This document shows, in pieces, positions 16,451-26,593 of a DNA stretch of 64,000 nt. This stretch comes from Thermus thermamylovorans (lineage in GTDB: Bacteria > Deinococcota > Deinococci > Deinococcales > Thermaceae). Position numbers and translations under genes: made by a program. Location of the stretch: NCBI RefSeq assembly GCF_004307015.1, contig NZ_SIJL01000011.1, forward strand, positions 1 through 64,000, read 5' to 3'. How positions within the stretch are numbered: position 1 is the stretch's first letter; the number at the start of each line of letters is the position of its first letter. The notes beneath the pieces are model-generated. The model searched no databases, was not told where the DNA came from, and was given only the letters and a program-made list of their open reading frames with translations.

Positions 16451-17638
16451 ATGAGCGTTCCCTTGCGCGCCCGCGTGCAGAGCGAGCTGGAGCGGCTGAA
16501 GCGGGAGGGGCTCTACATCCGCCCCAAGGTCCTCGAGGCCCCCCAGGAGCCCGTGACCCGGGTGGAGGGCAAGGAGGTGGTGAACCTGGCCTCCAACAAC
16601 TACCTGGGCTTCGCCAACCACCCCCACCTGAAGGAGAAGGCCCGCCAGTACCTGGAAAGGTGGGGGGCGGGAAGCGGAGCCGTGCGCACCATCGCCGGCA
16701 CCTTCACCTACCACCTGGAGCTGGAAGAAGCCCTGGCCCGCTTCAAGGGCACGGAAAGCGCCTTGGTCCTGCAGTCCGGCTTCACCGCCAACCAGGGGGT
16801 GCTGGGGGCCCTCCTCCAGGAGGGGGACCTGGTCTTCTCCGACGAGCTGAACCACGCCAGCATCATCGACGGCCTCCGCCTCACCAAGGCCACCCGGTTG
16901 GTCTACCGCCACGCGGACGTGGACCACCTGGAGGAGCTCCTCAAGGCCCACGACACCGAAGGCCTCAAGCTCATCGTCACCGACGGGGTCTTCTCCATGG
17001 ACGGGGACATCGCCCCCCTGGACCGCATCGTGCCCTTGGCCAAGCGGTACGGGGCGGTGGTCTACGTGGACGACGCCCACGGGAGCGGGGTCTTGGGGGA
17101 GATGGGCAAGGGCACGGTGCACCACTTTGGCTTCCACACCGACCCTGACGTGATCCAGGTGGCCACCCTCTCCAAGGCCTGGGCGGTGGTGGGGGGGTAC
17201 GCCGCCGGGGCCTTGGAGCTCAAGGACCTCCTCGTCAACAAGGCGAGGCCCTTCCTCTTCTCCACGGGCCACCCCCCGGCGGTGGTGGGGGCGCTTCTGG
17301 GGGCCCTGGAGCTCATCCAGCAGGAGCCCGAGCGGGTGGAAAGGCTTTGGGAGAACACCCGCTACTTCCAGAGGGAGCTCGCCCGCCTGGGCTACGACAC
17401 CCTGGGGAGCCAGACCCCCATCACCCCCGTCCTCTTCGGGGAAGCCCCCCTGGCCTTTGAGGCGAGCCGCCTCCTCCTGGAAGAGGGGGTCTTCGCGGTG
17501 GGCATCGGCTTTCCCACCGTGCCCCGGGGCAAGGCCCGGATCCGCAACATCGTCACCGCCGCCCACACGAAGGAAATGCTGGACCGGGCCCTCGAGGCCT
17601 ACGGGAAGGTGGGAAAGAGGCTCGGCGTCACCCGTTAG
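16451..17638 (+). CDS. kbl: Glycine C-acetyltransferase / 8-amino-7-oxononanoate synthase family enzyme
   Basis: A 395-residue PLP enzyme of the alpha-oxoamine synthase family. It condenses an amino acid with an acyl-CoA: glycine plus acetyl-CoA (2-amino-3-ketobutyrate ligase) or alanine plus pimeloyl-CoA (BioF). The PLP lysine is Lys242 in TLSKAWAVVGGY; DELNHASIIDGLRL, VTDGVFSMDGDIAPL and VDDAHGSGVLG are the cofactor-site motifs. It matches the T. thermophilus enzyme reported with both activities, so the symbol kbl (or bioF) is provisional. No other biotin genes are nearby. The stop codon abuts the methyltransferase ATG. Confidence 0.88.
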   Translation: MSVPLRARVQSELERLKREGLYIRPKVLEAPQEPVTRVEGKEVVNLASNNYLGFANHPHLKEKARQYLERWGAGSGAVRTIAGTFTYHLELEEALARFKGTESALVLQSGFTANQGVLGALLQEGDLVFSDELNHASIIDGLRLTKATRLVYRHADVDHLEELLKAHDTEGLKLIVTDGVFSMDGDIAPLDRIVPLAKRYGAVVYVDDAHGSGVLGEMGKGTVHHFGFHTDPDVIQVATLSKAWAVVGGYAAGALELKDLLVNKARPFLFSTGHPPAVVGALLGALELIQQEPERVERLWENTRYFQRELARLGYDTLGSQTPITPVLFGEAPLAFEASRLLLEEGVFAVGIGFPTVPRGKARIRNIVTAAHTKEMLDRALEAYGKVGKRLGVTR

Positions 17639-18841
<1,203 letters not shown>

Positions 18842-18986
18842 GGGGTCTGGCACCCTCTTCCGCAAAACACCTCCCTCCCCTAGGGGGGCCTTGGGCGCCC
18901 TTTCGCCGGTGGCCCCGCGCGGACAAGGCCCGCACCGGTCGGTAGGCAGAGCCCCGACCCAGGGAGCGGGGGACCCCGAAAAGGCC

Positions 18987-19010
18987 GCCCCCCTCGCGGG
19001 CGAGGGGGGC
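18987..19010. terminator. Bidirectional terminator between the methyltransferase and tRNA-Thr
   Basis: GCCCCCCTCGC pairs perfectly with GCGAGGGGGGC over 11 bp with a 2-nt loop. It is followed by CTTT on the plus strand and by GGCCTTTTC on the minus strand, so it can end both the methyltransferase message and the tRNA transcript. The 145 bases before it (18842-18986) hold no gene that I can see. Confidence 0.75.
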
Positions 19011-19016
19011 TTTGCC

Positions 19017-19091
19017 TGGAGCCGGTGGCCGGATTCGAACCGGCGGCCTACCGCTTACGAGGCGGTTGCTCTGCCGCTGAGCTACACCGGC
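19017..19091 (-). tRNA. tRNA-Thr (anticodon CGT)
   Basis: Acceptor GCCGGTG pairs with CACCGGC, the D-arm is GCTCAGCGGCAGAGC, the anticodon arm is ACCGC-CTCGTAA-GCGGT with anticodon CGT (reads ACG), and the T-arm has GGTTCGAATCC. The 3' CCA is encoded (19017-19019). The stem-loop at 18987-19010 terminates it. Confidence 0.93.
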
Positions 19092-19131
19092 CCGCCCTAA
19101 CGAGTCTAGGGCAGAGGGGCCCTTTTGGCAA

Positions 19132-20247
19132 CTACCGGAGCACCACCCCCGGCTGGACCCGGAGGGCCCGGAGGAGGGGGAGCAGGGAGGAGGCCACCAC
19201 CGCCAGGAAGCTCGCCCCGCTCACCAGGAGGAAGTCCGCAAGGCGCATCTCCACCGGCAGGTGGGTGAGGAAGTAGAGCTCCCCGGGGAGGTCCACCGGG
19301 CGCCAGGCCAGGTAGAGGCCCAGGAGGTAGCCCAGAAGGTTGCCCAGGAGGACGCCTCCTACCCCCAGCAGGACCCCCTCCAGGGCGAAGACCAGGCCCA
19401 CGGTGAGCCTCGAGGCCCCCATGGCCCGCAAGAGGGCGATCTCCGGGGTCTTCTCCACCACCTTCAGGACCAGGAGGTTCGCCACCCCCAGGGCCGCCAC
19501 CGCCACGATCAGGAAAACCAGGATCCCCAGCACCCGCTTCTGGAGGGCCAGCTGCTCCAAGAGGGTGCGCTGGGTGTCCTGCCAGGACTGGGGGAAGAAA
19601 CGGGTGTCGGCCAGGGCCCAGCCCACCTCCCGGGCCCGCCAGGGGTCCTTGAGCCGCACCTGGTAGCCCTGGGCCCGGAGGCCCGCGAGGCGCTCCACCG
19701 TTCCCAGGTCCACGAAGGCGTAGGCGGAGTCCAGGAGGTAGTTGCCCGTGCGGAAGGAGCCCAGCACCCTAAGCTCCACCCGCTCCTGGGCGGCGGAAAG
19801 GGCGTAGATCCGGTCCCCCGGAAAGGCCCCCAGGGCGTGCTGGAGGGCCGCGCCCAGGTAGATTCCCCCGGGTTCTACCCTGAGCCCCAGCTCCGGGTAA
19901 AGCCCTTCTCCCCCCTCCCCCAGACCCACCAGGGTGGCGAAGTCCACCCCTGGGCCCCGGGCCCCCTCCGCGGGCCGGGTGAGGAGGGCTTTGGTGGCCG
20001 CAAAGGGAGCGTACGCCTCCACCTCCGGGTGGAACGGCAAGGGGGGAAGCTCCTCGGTGAAGCTGAAGAGGACCAGGTGGGGGTAGGCCTTGAGGGTGGC
20101 CCGCACCAGGCCGCCGGTGAACCCGTTGGTGAGGGAAAGGGCAGCCAGCAGAACCGCCACCCCTACCCCCACCCCCAGGAGGGCCAGGCCGGTCTGCAGG
20201 GGCCTGCGCCTCAGGTGCGCCAGGGCCAGGAAGAGGGCGAAGCGCAT
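19132..20247 (-). CDS. ABC transporter permease (MacB/LolE, FtsX-fold)
   Basis: A 371-residue permease from the ATG at 20247 (MRFALFLALAHLRRRPLQTGLALLGVGVGVAVLLAALSLTNGF), which gives the standard N-terminal membrane helix; a longer frame upstream has no such homology. A large extracytoplasmic domain follows (about residues 45-240), then three C-terminal helices (LGILVFLIVAVAALGVANLLVLKVVEKTPEIALLRAMGAS is the FtsX hallmark). It is a lipoprotein- or macrolide-export-type permease; its ATPase is not adjacent. Ends 41 nt from tRNA-Thr. Confidence 0.85.
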   Translation of the reverse strand: MRFALFLALAHLRRRPLQTGLALLGVGVGVAVLLAALSLTNGFTGGLVRATLKAYPHLVLFSFTEELPPLPFHPEVEAYAPFAATKALLTRPAEGARGPGVDFATLVGLGEGGEGLYPELGLRVEPGGIYLGAALQHALGAFPGDRIYALSAAQERVELRVLGSFRTGNYLLDSAYAFVDLGTVERLAGLRAQGYQVRLKDPWRAREVGWALADTRFFPQSWQDTQRTLLEQLALQKRVLGILVFLIVAVAALGVANLLVLKVVEKTPEIALLRAMGASRLTVGLVFALEGVLLGVGGVLLGNLLGYLLGLYLAWRPVDLPGELYFLTHLPVEMRLADFLLVSGASFLAVVASSLLPLLRALRVQPGVVLR

Positions 20248-20332
20248 AGGACGAGGATACGGGGCGGGGGCGGCATCCCGGCAAGGGCCCGTCCTCGGGC
20301 TCCGGGGCCTCCCTGGGGACCAGGGGCGGCCC

Positions 20333-20761
20333 TCAGCGCTGCGGCAGCTCCACCACCTCCAGCTCCACGAGCCTGCGCCCAAAGCGGAGGGCGGTGGCCC
20401 GGTCGGGCATCCACACGTCCACCCGGTTGCGCCAGCGGGCGTTCATGGTGTCCTCAACGACGAAGACCACCTCGCGGAAAAAGGGGTCGAACTGCCCCTT
20501 CCCCCTCCCGTGGACCGTGCCCAGGTCCCGGAGGCGCACCCGGGTACCGTAGGGCAGGACGCCGAGCAGGTCGCGGCTCACCGCCAAGACGCCGATGCGG
20601 GTCCGGGTACCCGTGGCGGTGACGAAGGGATTGCCCCAGGTCTCCCGGGGGCTCGAGGTGTAGGCGGTGGCCTCCAAAACCATCACCCGTCGCCCGGAGG
20701 ACTGGGCCACGGCTTGGAAAAGGGCCAGGGCGAAGAGAAGCACGAGGAGGAAGCCCCGCAT
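20333..20761 (-). CDS. Exported 3D-domain protein (double-psi beta-barrel)
   Basis: A 142-residue protein with a signal peptide (GFLLVLLFALALFQAVAQ, cleavage near residue 20) and one 3D domain. The three aspartates that name the domain lie in VEDTMNAR, VDVWMPD and earlier FDPF, and ATAYTSSP and GVLAVSRDLLGVLPYGTRV fit the MltA/YabE-type double-psi barrel. Such domains are lytic transglycosylase-like and act on the cell wall. It lies 85 nt upstream of the permease gene on the same strand. Confidence 0.85.
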   Translation of the reverse strand: MRGFLLVLLFALALFQAVAQSSGRRVMVLEATAYTSSPRETWGNPFVTATGTRTRIGVLAVSRDLLGVLPYGTRVRLRDLGTVHGRGKGQFDPFFREVVFVVEDTMNARWRNRVDVWMPDRATALRFGRRLVELEVVELPQR

Positions 20762-20958
20762 AACGCCCCTGAGTATGCGGGAGATTCCCGGAAAGCCGTG
20801 AGAAAGATGAGGTCATCCCCTCATGGGATGGGGGACAGAGGGAGATAGACTGTGTCCAATATCTTATCAGCGCCGCCGCACAGGGACAAGATCCCGGGTT
20901 CCGGGATAAGAGAAGACTAAGGGGCCTTTAGCCAGGGCTCAAACCGCTCAAAGAGGCC
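20762..20958. other. Intergenic region with several short inverted repeats
   Basis: ATCCCGG-GTT-CCGGGAT (20890-20906) is a tight hairpin, flanked at a distance by TCTTATC (about 20860) and GATAAGA (about 20904), and CATCCC...GGGATG occurs near 20814-20830. The region separates the lipoprotein gene from the 3D-domain gene on the same strand and probably holds a terminator and a promoter. I see no gene in it. Confidence 0.4.
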
Positions 20959-21765
20959 CTAGGGGCAAGGGGTGGCGGACAGGCTCAGGGTGTAGCGGCC
21001 GCTGCCCTCCTCGTCAAACCCCGCCCGGACCAGGGCCCGGTCGCGGACCACCAGGAGGGTAGCCCCGTCGACGGGGGCACAGTTGCGCAGGGGATCCAGG
21101 GCCCGGGGAGCGGGATCGCCGGGGCCTCGGTAGAGGAGGGCCACCAGGTCCAGGGGACCGGCGTAGGCGAGGCGCAGGTACCCGCTGGCCTGGGAAACAT
21201 CGTAGCGGTCGAACTGCCGGGCAAACTCGATGGCCCCGGTCCGGCTTCCCGCGGTGAAAGCCTCCCCCTGGCCTGCGGGGTTGGGAGTGAAGGCCTGAGC
21301 GTAGAGGCGGACGCGGTCGGCCCTGGGAGCGTAGTTTTCCACCCGCAGCTGGAAGACCTGGCCCGCCTGCCCCCGGAGGTTGAGGCGGACCCCGGGGTCG
21401 GCGGGGCTTGTGGCGATCTGGGGGGCCAGGCCCAAGGGGGCCACCCCCGGCTCGGCGGCGAACCAGTGGGGGGCCACGCTCACCGCCTGCACCACCCCCC
21501 GCTCGTCCAGGAGGAGCAGGCGGAGGCGGGCCTGGAGGCCGAGCCCCTGGGAGACCGCGCCCACCCTCACCGCCCCGTCCTCCTCCAGCCGCAGCCAGTA
21601 CACGCGGACGCTGGGGCTTACCCGGTCCCCCGCTCCCACCCGGGCGGCTTCCAGGTCCACCAGCCGCCTCTCCCCCACGGCCAGCCCGTCCCTCACCGGG
21701 GGCGGCCCCTGGAGGTTGCAGGCCGCAAGGGGCAAGAGGAGGAGGGTCCAGAGGGCAAGCCGCAT
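20959..21765 (-). CDS. Lipoprotein of unknown function
   Basis: A 268-residue protein with a lipoprotein signal: LALWTLLLLPLAAC, lipid-attachment Cys16. The mature part is beta-rich and repetitive (VYWLRLEEDGAVRVGAV, RLRLLLLDERGVVQAV, VFQLRVENYAPRADRVRLYAQAF), consistent with tandem beta-sandwich domains on the cell surface or under the S-layer; one late Cys pair (NCAPV...ATPCP) could form a disulphide. The ATG at 21765 is preferred over the GTG at 21771 because AAAGGTGG is correctly spaced from it. I do not recognise the family. Confidence 0.72.
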   Translation of the reverse strand: MRLALWTLLLLPLAACNLQGPPPVRDGLAVGERRLVDLEAARVGAGDRVSPSVRVYWLRLEEDGAVRVGAVSQGLGLQARLRLLLLDERGVVQAVSVAPHWFAAEPGVAPLGLAPQIATSPADPGVRLNLRGQAGQVFQLRVENYAPRADRVRLYAQAFTPNPAGQGEAFTAGSRTGAIEFARQFDRYDVSQASGYLRLAYAGPLDLVALLYRGPGDPAPRALDPLRNCAPVDGATLLVVRDRALVRAGFDEEGSGRYTLSLSATPCP

Positions 21766-21826
21766 GGCCACCTTTCTCCCCCACTTTAGCGCGACGGGGC
21801 CCTTCGGGGGTTAGGCTTCCCTTTAG

Positions 21827-23392
21827 CTACTCCAAGACCCCCAGGTAGGCGTAGAGGTCGGGCCCCCCGGGGAGGATCTCCACCGCCAGGGCGGGAAACC
21901 TCTCCGCCAAGGCCTGGGCGGGCTCCTTGGGGGTATCCGGTCCCAGGAAAAGGGTGAGGATCTCCTTACCCTCCCCCGCCAGGCGCACGAGGCCCTCCAG
22001 GACCTCCTCCGGGGTCTCCCCCACCAGGACCAGCCGGCCGTCCAGGAGGCCGATGGGCTTGTCCTTGAGCACCTTCACCCCGTCCACCTCGGCGTCCCGG
22101 CTGGCCCAGGTGACCTCCAGGGTCCTGGCCCCCGCCATGGCCGCCTCCATCTCCGGCAGGAGCTCTTCCGGCTCCCCCTCGGGGAAGTAGCGCACCGCCG
22201 CCGCCAGGCCCTGGCCCATGGTGCGGGTCCTGAGGACGTGGACCTCCTTCCCCCCCTCCCCGGCGAGCCTTGCCGCCTCCTCCGCCGCCAGGAAGACGTT
22301 GGGGTTGTTGGGCAGAAGGATGGCCTTGGGGTTGGGGAGGCTCCTGATGGCGGAAAGGAGGTCCTCCACGCTGGGGTTTTGCGTCTGCCCCCCCGCCACC
22401 ACCCGGGCTCCCAGGCTGCGGAAGGCCCGGGCCACCCCGTGCCCCAGGGCCACGGCCAAAAGGCCCGTGGGGGGCGGGGCCTCCGCCGCCGCCCCGGCCA
22501 TGGCCAGGATCTCCGTGTGCTGCTGGGTCATGTCCTCCACCTTGGTGCGCACCATGCGGCCAAAGCGGGCCACGGCGGCCAGGAGGCCATCGGGGTCATC
22601 GGTGTGGATGTGCCCCTTCACATAGCCCTCGGCCCCCACCACCAGGAGGGAATCCCCGAAAGGGGCCACGGCCTCTTGGATCCGCTCGATGGGCACCTCC
22701 ACCCCCTCCATGAGGAACTCCGTGCAGTAGCCGAAGGCCTCGGTGGCGAAGGCCGTCTGGGCGTAGCGCTCCACCTTGGGGGGCTCGGGGAGAGGGAGCC
22801 TCAAGGCGTAGCCCCTGAGGCCCTCCAGGAAACGCACGTACCCCGCGCCCCCCGCGTCCACCACCCCCGCCTGCTTGAGGACTGGGAGAAGCTCGGGCGT
22901 CCTCTCCAGGGCCTCCTTCGCGGCCGCCAAGGCGCTCTCCAAGGTGGCCTCGAGGCCCTCCCCCTTGGCCCCCTCCCCTGCCGCCCGGGCCACGGTGAGG
23001 ATGGTGCCCTCCACGGGCTTCATCACCGCCCGGTAGCCCGTCTCCGCCCCCAGGCGCAGAGCCTCCCTCAGGATGGATGCGTCCAGAAGGTCCTTCCGGC
23101 GGATGGCCTCGGCGAAGCCCTTCAGGATCTGGGAGAGGATCACCCCGCTGTTGCCCCGGGCCCCCAGGAGGCTCCCGTAGGCGATGGCCCGGGCCACTTC
23201 GGGCATCCGGGAGGTGTCGGCGAGGTCCAGCTCCCGCCGGACGGCCTCCAGGGTGAGGTGCATGTTGGTACCCGTGTCCCCGTCGGGCACGGGGTAGACG
23301 TTGAGGGCATTGAGCTCCTCCACGTAGACCCGGAACCAGTCCGTGGCGTAGCGGAAGGCCTCCGCCAGCTCCCCCGGGGTCCAGCTAGCCAC
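21827..23392 (-). CDS. fakA: DAK2-domain fatty acid kinase catalytic protein (FakA/YloV-like)
   Basis: A 521-residue protein. The N-terminal DAK2 (DhaL-like) domain binds ATP-Mg through NVYPVPDGDTGTNM (three aspartates) and YGSLLGARGNSGVILSQIL. The middle and C-terminal parts match FakA: EAFGYCTEFLMEGVEVP, GHIHTDDPDG and a last third (TQNPSVEDLLSAIRSLPNPKAILLPNNPN) typical of the group. In Firmicutes FakA phosphorylates fatty acids held by FakB (DegV) proteins. No DegV gene is in the window. It overlaps the asp23-like gene by 8 nt, the usual arrangement. Confidence 0.9.
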   Translation of the reverse strand: MASWTPGELAEAFRYATDWFRVYVEELNALNVYPVPDGDTGTNMHLTLEAVRRELDLADTSRMPEVARAIAYGSLLGARGNSGVILSQILKGFAEAIRRKDLLDASILREALRLGAETGYRAVMKPVEGTILTVARAAGEGAKGEGLEATLESALAAAKEALERTPELLPVLKQAGVVDAGGAGYVRFLEGLRGYALRLPLPEPPKVERYAQTAFATEAFGYCTEFLMEGVEVPIERIQEAVAPFGDSLLVVGAEGYVKGHIHTDDPDGLLAAVARFGRMVRTKVEDMTQQHTEILAMAGAAAEAPPPTGLLAVALGHGVARAFRSLGARVVAGGQTQNPSVEDLLSAIRSLPNPKAILLPNNPNVFLAAEEAARLAGEGGKEVHVLRTRTMGQGLAAAVRYFPEGEPEELLPEMEAAMAGARTLEVTWASRDAEVDGVKVLKDKPIGLLDGRLVLVGETPEEVLEGLVRLAGEGKEILTLFLGPDTPKEPAQALAERFPALAVEILPGGPDLYAYLGVLE

Positions 23393-23726
23393 GCCCCACC
23401 CCCACCACGTGGACCCGCACCTGGGAAAGCTCCACCCCGGCGAACCGCTCCGCGGCGAAGGCCACCCGTTCCGCCAAGGACTCCACCACCGCGGGGATGC
23501 GGGTGCCCAGGGCTACCACCACGTAGAAGTCCGCGGTGTACTTCCCGGGGCTCGCCGGGTCCTGGCGCACCACCACCCCTTCGCTGGCCTCCTGCCGTCC
23601 CAGGATGCGCACCACCTGGTCCTTGAGCCCCGCCGGGGCCATGCCCACCACCCCCGGCACTTCGTGGGCCGCCAGGGCCAGGAGGGCGGCCAAAGCGTTT
23701 TCCGTAAGGGTCACGCGCCCTGGCAT
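23385..23726 (-). CDS. Asp23/Gls24 family protein (YloU-like)
   Basis: A 113-residue single Asp23 domain: VTLTENALAALLALAAHEVPGVVGMAP, then KYTADFYVVVALGTRIPAVVESLAERV and the C-terminal VRVHVVGVGRG. It is soluble, without membrane segments. In Firmicutes this gene is fixed upstream of the DAK2 protein gene (yloU-yloV), and the same order is seen here, so the two probably act together in lipid or envelope metabolism. Function of the domain itself is not established. Confidence 0.88.
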   Translation of the reverse strand: MPGRVTLTENALAALLALAAHEVPGVVGMAPAGLKDQVVRILGRQEASEGVVVRQDPASPGKYTADFYVVVALGTRIPAVVESLAERVAFAAERFAGVELSQVRVHVVGVGRG

Positions 23727-23727
23727 C

Positions 23728-24837
23728 CTACCTCCTCAGGGCCTCCTCCGGGGGGGTGTAGGGTAGGCCGAAGGCCTCGGCCACCCCCGGGTGGGTGAGG
23801 CGCCCCTGGTGGGTGTTGAGCCCCTTGAGGAGGGCCCCGTCTTCCAAAAGGGCCGCCAGGCCCTTCTCCGCCAGCCGCAGCACGTAGGGCAGGGTCTGGT
23901 TGGTGAGGGCGAAGGTGCTGGTCCTGGGCACCGCCCCCGGCATGTTGGCCACCCCGTAGTGCACCACCCCCTCCACCAGGTAGGTGGGCTCCGCGTGGGT
24001 GGTGGGGCGGATGGTCTCCACGCACCCCCCCTGGTCCACGGCCACGTCCACGATCACCGCCCCCTCCTTCATCAGGGGGAGCATGTCCCGGGTGACGAGC
24101 TTGGGGGCCTTGGCCCCCGGCACCAGAACCGCCCCGATGAGGAGGTCCGCGTGCTGGACGCTCCGCTTGATGTTGGCCTCGGTGGCGGTGAGGGTGATGA
24201 CCCTTCCCCCGAAGACGTCGTCCAGGTACTGGAGCCTCCGGTGGTTCACGTCCAGAAGGGTCACCTGGGCCCCCATGCCCAGGGCGATCTTGGCGGCGTT
24301 GGTGCCCACGGTCCCGCCCCCCAGGATCACCACGCTGGCCGGGGCCACCCCGGGCACCCCCCCGAGGAGCACCCCCCGGCCCCCGTGGGGTTTCTCCAGG
24401 AACTGGGCCCCCACCTGGGGGGCCATGCGCCCCGCCACCTCGCTCATGGGGACGAGGAGGGGCAGGGAGCCATCCGGGAGCTGCACCGTCTCGTAGGCGA
24501 TCCCCGTGACCCCGCTTCGCAGCATGGCCTCGGTGAGGCCGCGATCCGCGGCCAGGTGCAGGTAGGTGAAGAGGATGAGCCCCTCCCGCAGGAAGGGGTA
24601 CTCCTCGGGCAGGGGCTCCTTCACCTTCACCACCAGCTCCGCCCCCCAGGCCTCCTCCCGGCCCACCAGCTCCGCCCCGGCCCGCTCGTACTCCGCGTCG
24701 GATAGCCCCGAACCCATCCCGGCCCCCCGCTCCACCAAGACGGTGTGGCCGCGGCGGACCAGGCTTTCCACGCCACCTGGGGTCAGGGCCACGCGGTTTT
24801 CCAGGGTCTTGATCTCCTTGGGCACGCCGATCACCAT
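23728..24837 (-). CDS. ald: Alanine dehydrogenase
   Basis: A 369-residue enzyme that interconverts alanine and pyruvate plus ammonia with NAD. The N-terminal [23 protein letters not shown], the catalytic Lys and His regions ([16 protein letters not shown]), the Rossmann loop [22 protein letters not shown] and the C-terminal [14 protein letters not shown] are all diagnostic and distinguish it from PntA and saccharopine dehydrogenase. It lies 1 nt downstream of truB and 1 nt upstream of the asp23-like gene. Confidence 0.96.
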   Translation of the reverse strand: MVIGVPKEIKTLENRVALTPGGVESLVRRGHTVLVERGAGMGSGLSDAEYERAGAELVGREEAWGAELVVKVKEPLPEEYPFLREGLILFTYLHLAADRGLTEAMLRSGVTGIAYETVQLPDGSLPLLVPMSEVAGRMAPQVGAQFLEKPHGGRGVLLGGVPGVAPASVVILGGGTVGTNAAKIALGMGAQVTLLDVNHRRLQYLDDVFGGRVITLTATEANIKRSVQHADLLIGAVLVPGAKAPKLVTRDMLPLMKEGAVIVDVAVDQGGCVETIRPTTHAEPTYLVEGVVHYGVANMPGAVPRTSTFALTNQTLPYVLRLAEKGLAALLEDGALLKGLNTHQGRLTHPGVAEAFGLPYTPPEEALRR

Positions 24838-24838
24838 A

Positions 24839-25777
24839 CTAGGCCTCCTTGACCAACACCCGCTTGATCTTGAGCTTGAAGCCGTCGCCCTCGGCGATGG
24901 CCAGAAGCCGCCGCCTCGAGTCCACCAGGGTCACATAGCCCAGGGCGGGGATGGGCAGGGGTACCCCCTCCAGGACGCGCCGGGCCTCGGTGTGGGAAAG
25001 CTCCACCACGGGGAAGGGCAGGACATCCGGCTCAGGAATGGCCTTGTCCGGGGAAAGCTCGGAAAGCCGCACCGCCCGCTCCAAACCCACCTTGCCGATG
25101 CGGGTGCGCACCAGCCCCGCCAAGAAGGCTTTGGTCCTGAGCCTTTCTCCCAGGTCGCGGGCAAAGGCCCGCACGTAGGTGCCGGGACCCACCACCAGGC
25201 GGACCACCGCGGTGGGGTAGGGGCCCAGAGGAGCGGGGAGTTCCACCTTCCGCCCCCCCTTTTCCGCCAGGCGCCAGCCCCTGGCCGAGGGGGCGATGGG
25301 GTGGGGGGTGGGCTCGGGGTCAAAGGCCAGAAGCTCCACCTCCAGGTACCGGACCGGACGGGGCCCAAGTTCCAGAGGCCTCCCCTCCCGGGCCGCCTCG
25401 TAGGCCCGCTTACCCCCCACCTTGATGGCGGAGTAGAGGGGGGGGACCTGCTCCCTGAGGGAGAGAAACGAGGGGAGCGCGCTCTCCAGATCCTTGCGGT
25501 CGAAGCGCACCGGGGCCTCCCCGCTTACGGGCCCCTCCGCATCCAGGGTGGGCGTGGTGGCCCCGAAGGAGATCCAGGCCAGGTACTCCTTGTCCTCCCC
25601 CGAGAGGTAGGGCACCAGCTTGGTGCTTTCCTCGGAAACCAGGAGGAGGAGCCCCGTGGCCAAGGGGTCCAGGGTGCCCGTGTGCCCCACCCGGCGGGTG
25701 CCGAGGCGCCTTCTGGCCTCCTCCACCGCGTCGTGCGAGGTCAGGTGGAGGGGCTTGTCCACCGCGTAAAGGGCCAT
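24839..25777 (-). CDS. truB: tRNA pseudouridine(55) synthase
   Basis: A 312-residue enzyme making pseudouridine 55 in the T-loop of tRNAs. The catalytic motif is [19 protein letters not shown], with the nucleophilic Asp; [20 protein letters not shown], the RNA-binding [32 protein letters not shown] and [16 protein letters not shown] follow. The C-terminal 60 residues are a PUA-like domain. First gene of a truB-ald-asp23-fakA leftward run, divergent from the SDR gene. Confidence 0.95.
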   Translation of the reverse strand: MALYAVDKPLHLTSHDAVEEARRRLGTRRVGHTGTLDPLATGLLLLVSEESTKLVPYLSGEDKEYLAWISFGATTPTLDAEGPVSGEAPVRFDRKDLESALPSFLSLREQVPPLYSAIKVGGKRAYEAAREGRPLELGPRPVRYLEVELLAFDPEPTPHPIAPSARGWRLAEKGGRKVELPAPLGPYPTAVVRLVVGPGTYVRAFARDLGERLRTKAFLAGLVRTRIGKVGLERAVRLSELSPDKAIPEPDVLPFPVVELSHTEARRVLEGVPLPIPALGYVTLVDSRRRLLAIAEGDGFKLKIKRVLVKEA

Positions 25778-25826
25778 GCCTAGGGGATTCTACCATCCGG
25801 CAACCTTCCGCCTTATGCTTGGACCC

Positions 25827-26582
25827 ATGGGAGCATTTAAGGGAGTGGGGGCCTTGGTGACGGGCGGGGCCTCAGGGATTGGACGGGCCGTGGCCTTGGC
25901 TTTGGCCCGGGAAGGAGCTAGGGTGGCGGTGGCCGACCTCAACGGGGAAGGGGCAGCCCGGGTGGCCGAAGCGGCCAGAGCTCTGGAGGCCGAGGCGCTT
26001 CCCATTTCCATGGACGTCCGCTTGAAGGAGAGCGTGGTCAAAGGTGTGGAAGCAGCCTTGAGGGCCTTTGGCGAGCTGGAGGTCTTGGTGAACGCAGCAG
26101 GGGTGGACCGGATCGCACCCTTTTTGGAAACCGAAGAACCGCTCTGGGAGGAGATCCTTGCCGTGAACTTCAAAGGGGTTCTGCACGTTTGCCGCCAGGT
26201 GCTGCCCCAAATGGTGGCCAGGGGCAGGGGAGCCATTGTGAACGTGGCCTCGGACGCAGGGCGGGTAGGGAGTTCGGGAGAAGCGGTCTACTCGGGAGCC
26301 AAAGGTGCGGTGATCGCCTTCACCAAGGCCCTGGCCCGGGAGGTGGCCCGATACGGCGTTCGGGTTAACGCCGTGGCCCCAGGGCTCACAGATACCCCTC
26401 TTCTCCACGCCCTACGCCAGGGGCACGAGGGGCTCTTCGAGGCCATGGTCCGGGCCACCCCCATGCGGCGCCTGGCCCAGCCAGAGGAGGTAGCAGAGGC
26501 GGTGCTCTTTCTAGCCTCCGCAAAGGCCGGCTTTATCACTGGCCAAACCCTGAGCGTCAGCGGCGGGCTCACCATGTGTTAG
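25827..26582 (+). CDS. Short-chain dehydrogenase/reductase
   Basis: A 251-residue classical SDR. The NAD(P) motif is TGGASGIG near residues 13-20, Asp of VAVADLNG suggests NAD preference, NAAG is present, and the active site is Ser ([12 protein letters not shown]) with YSGAKGAV giving Tyr-x-x-x-Lys. The sequence resembles 3-oxoacyl-ACP reductases and 2-hydroxycyclohexanecarboxyl-CoA dehydrogenases. The ATG at 25827 follows TATGCT (25814-25819) at leaderless spacing. Its third-position G+C is visibly lower than its neighbours. Coupled to the enoyl-CoA hydratase gene, so a beta-oxidation-like role is plausible. Confidence 0.88.
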   Translation: MGAFKGVGALVTGGASGIGRAVALALAREGARVAVADLNGEGAARVAEAARALEAEALPISMDVRLKESVVKGVEAALRAFGELEVLVNAAGVDRIAPFLETEEPLWEEILAVNFKGVLHVCRQVLPQMVARGRGAIVNVASDAGRVGSSGEAVYSGAKGAVIAFTKALAREVARYGVRVNAVAPGLTDTPLLHALRQGHEGLFEAMVRATPMRRLAQPEEVAEAVLFLASAKAGFITGQTLSVSGGLTMC

Positions 26583-26593
26583 AGGAGGGTACG

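Noticed and set aside
18903-18960. A second, degenerate tRNA before tRNA-Thr (GCCGGTGG ... GGTAGGCAGAGC)
   Set aside because: Single words resemble a tRNA, but no acceptor stem, anticodon arm or T-loop can be folded.
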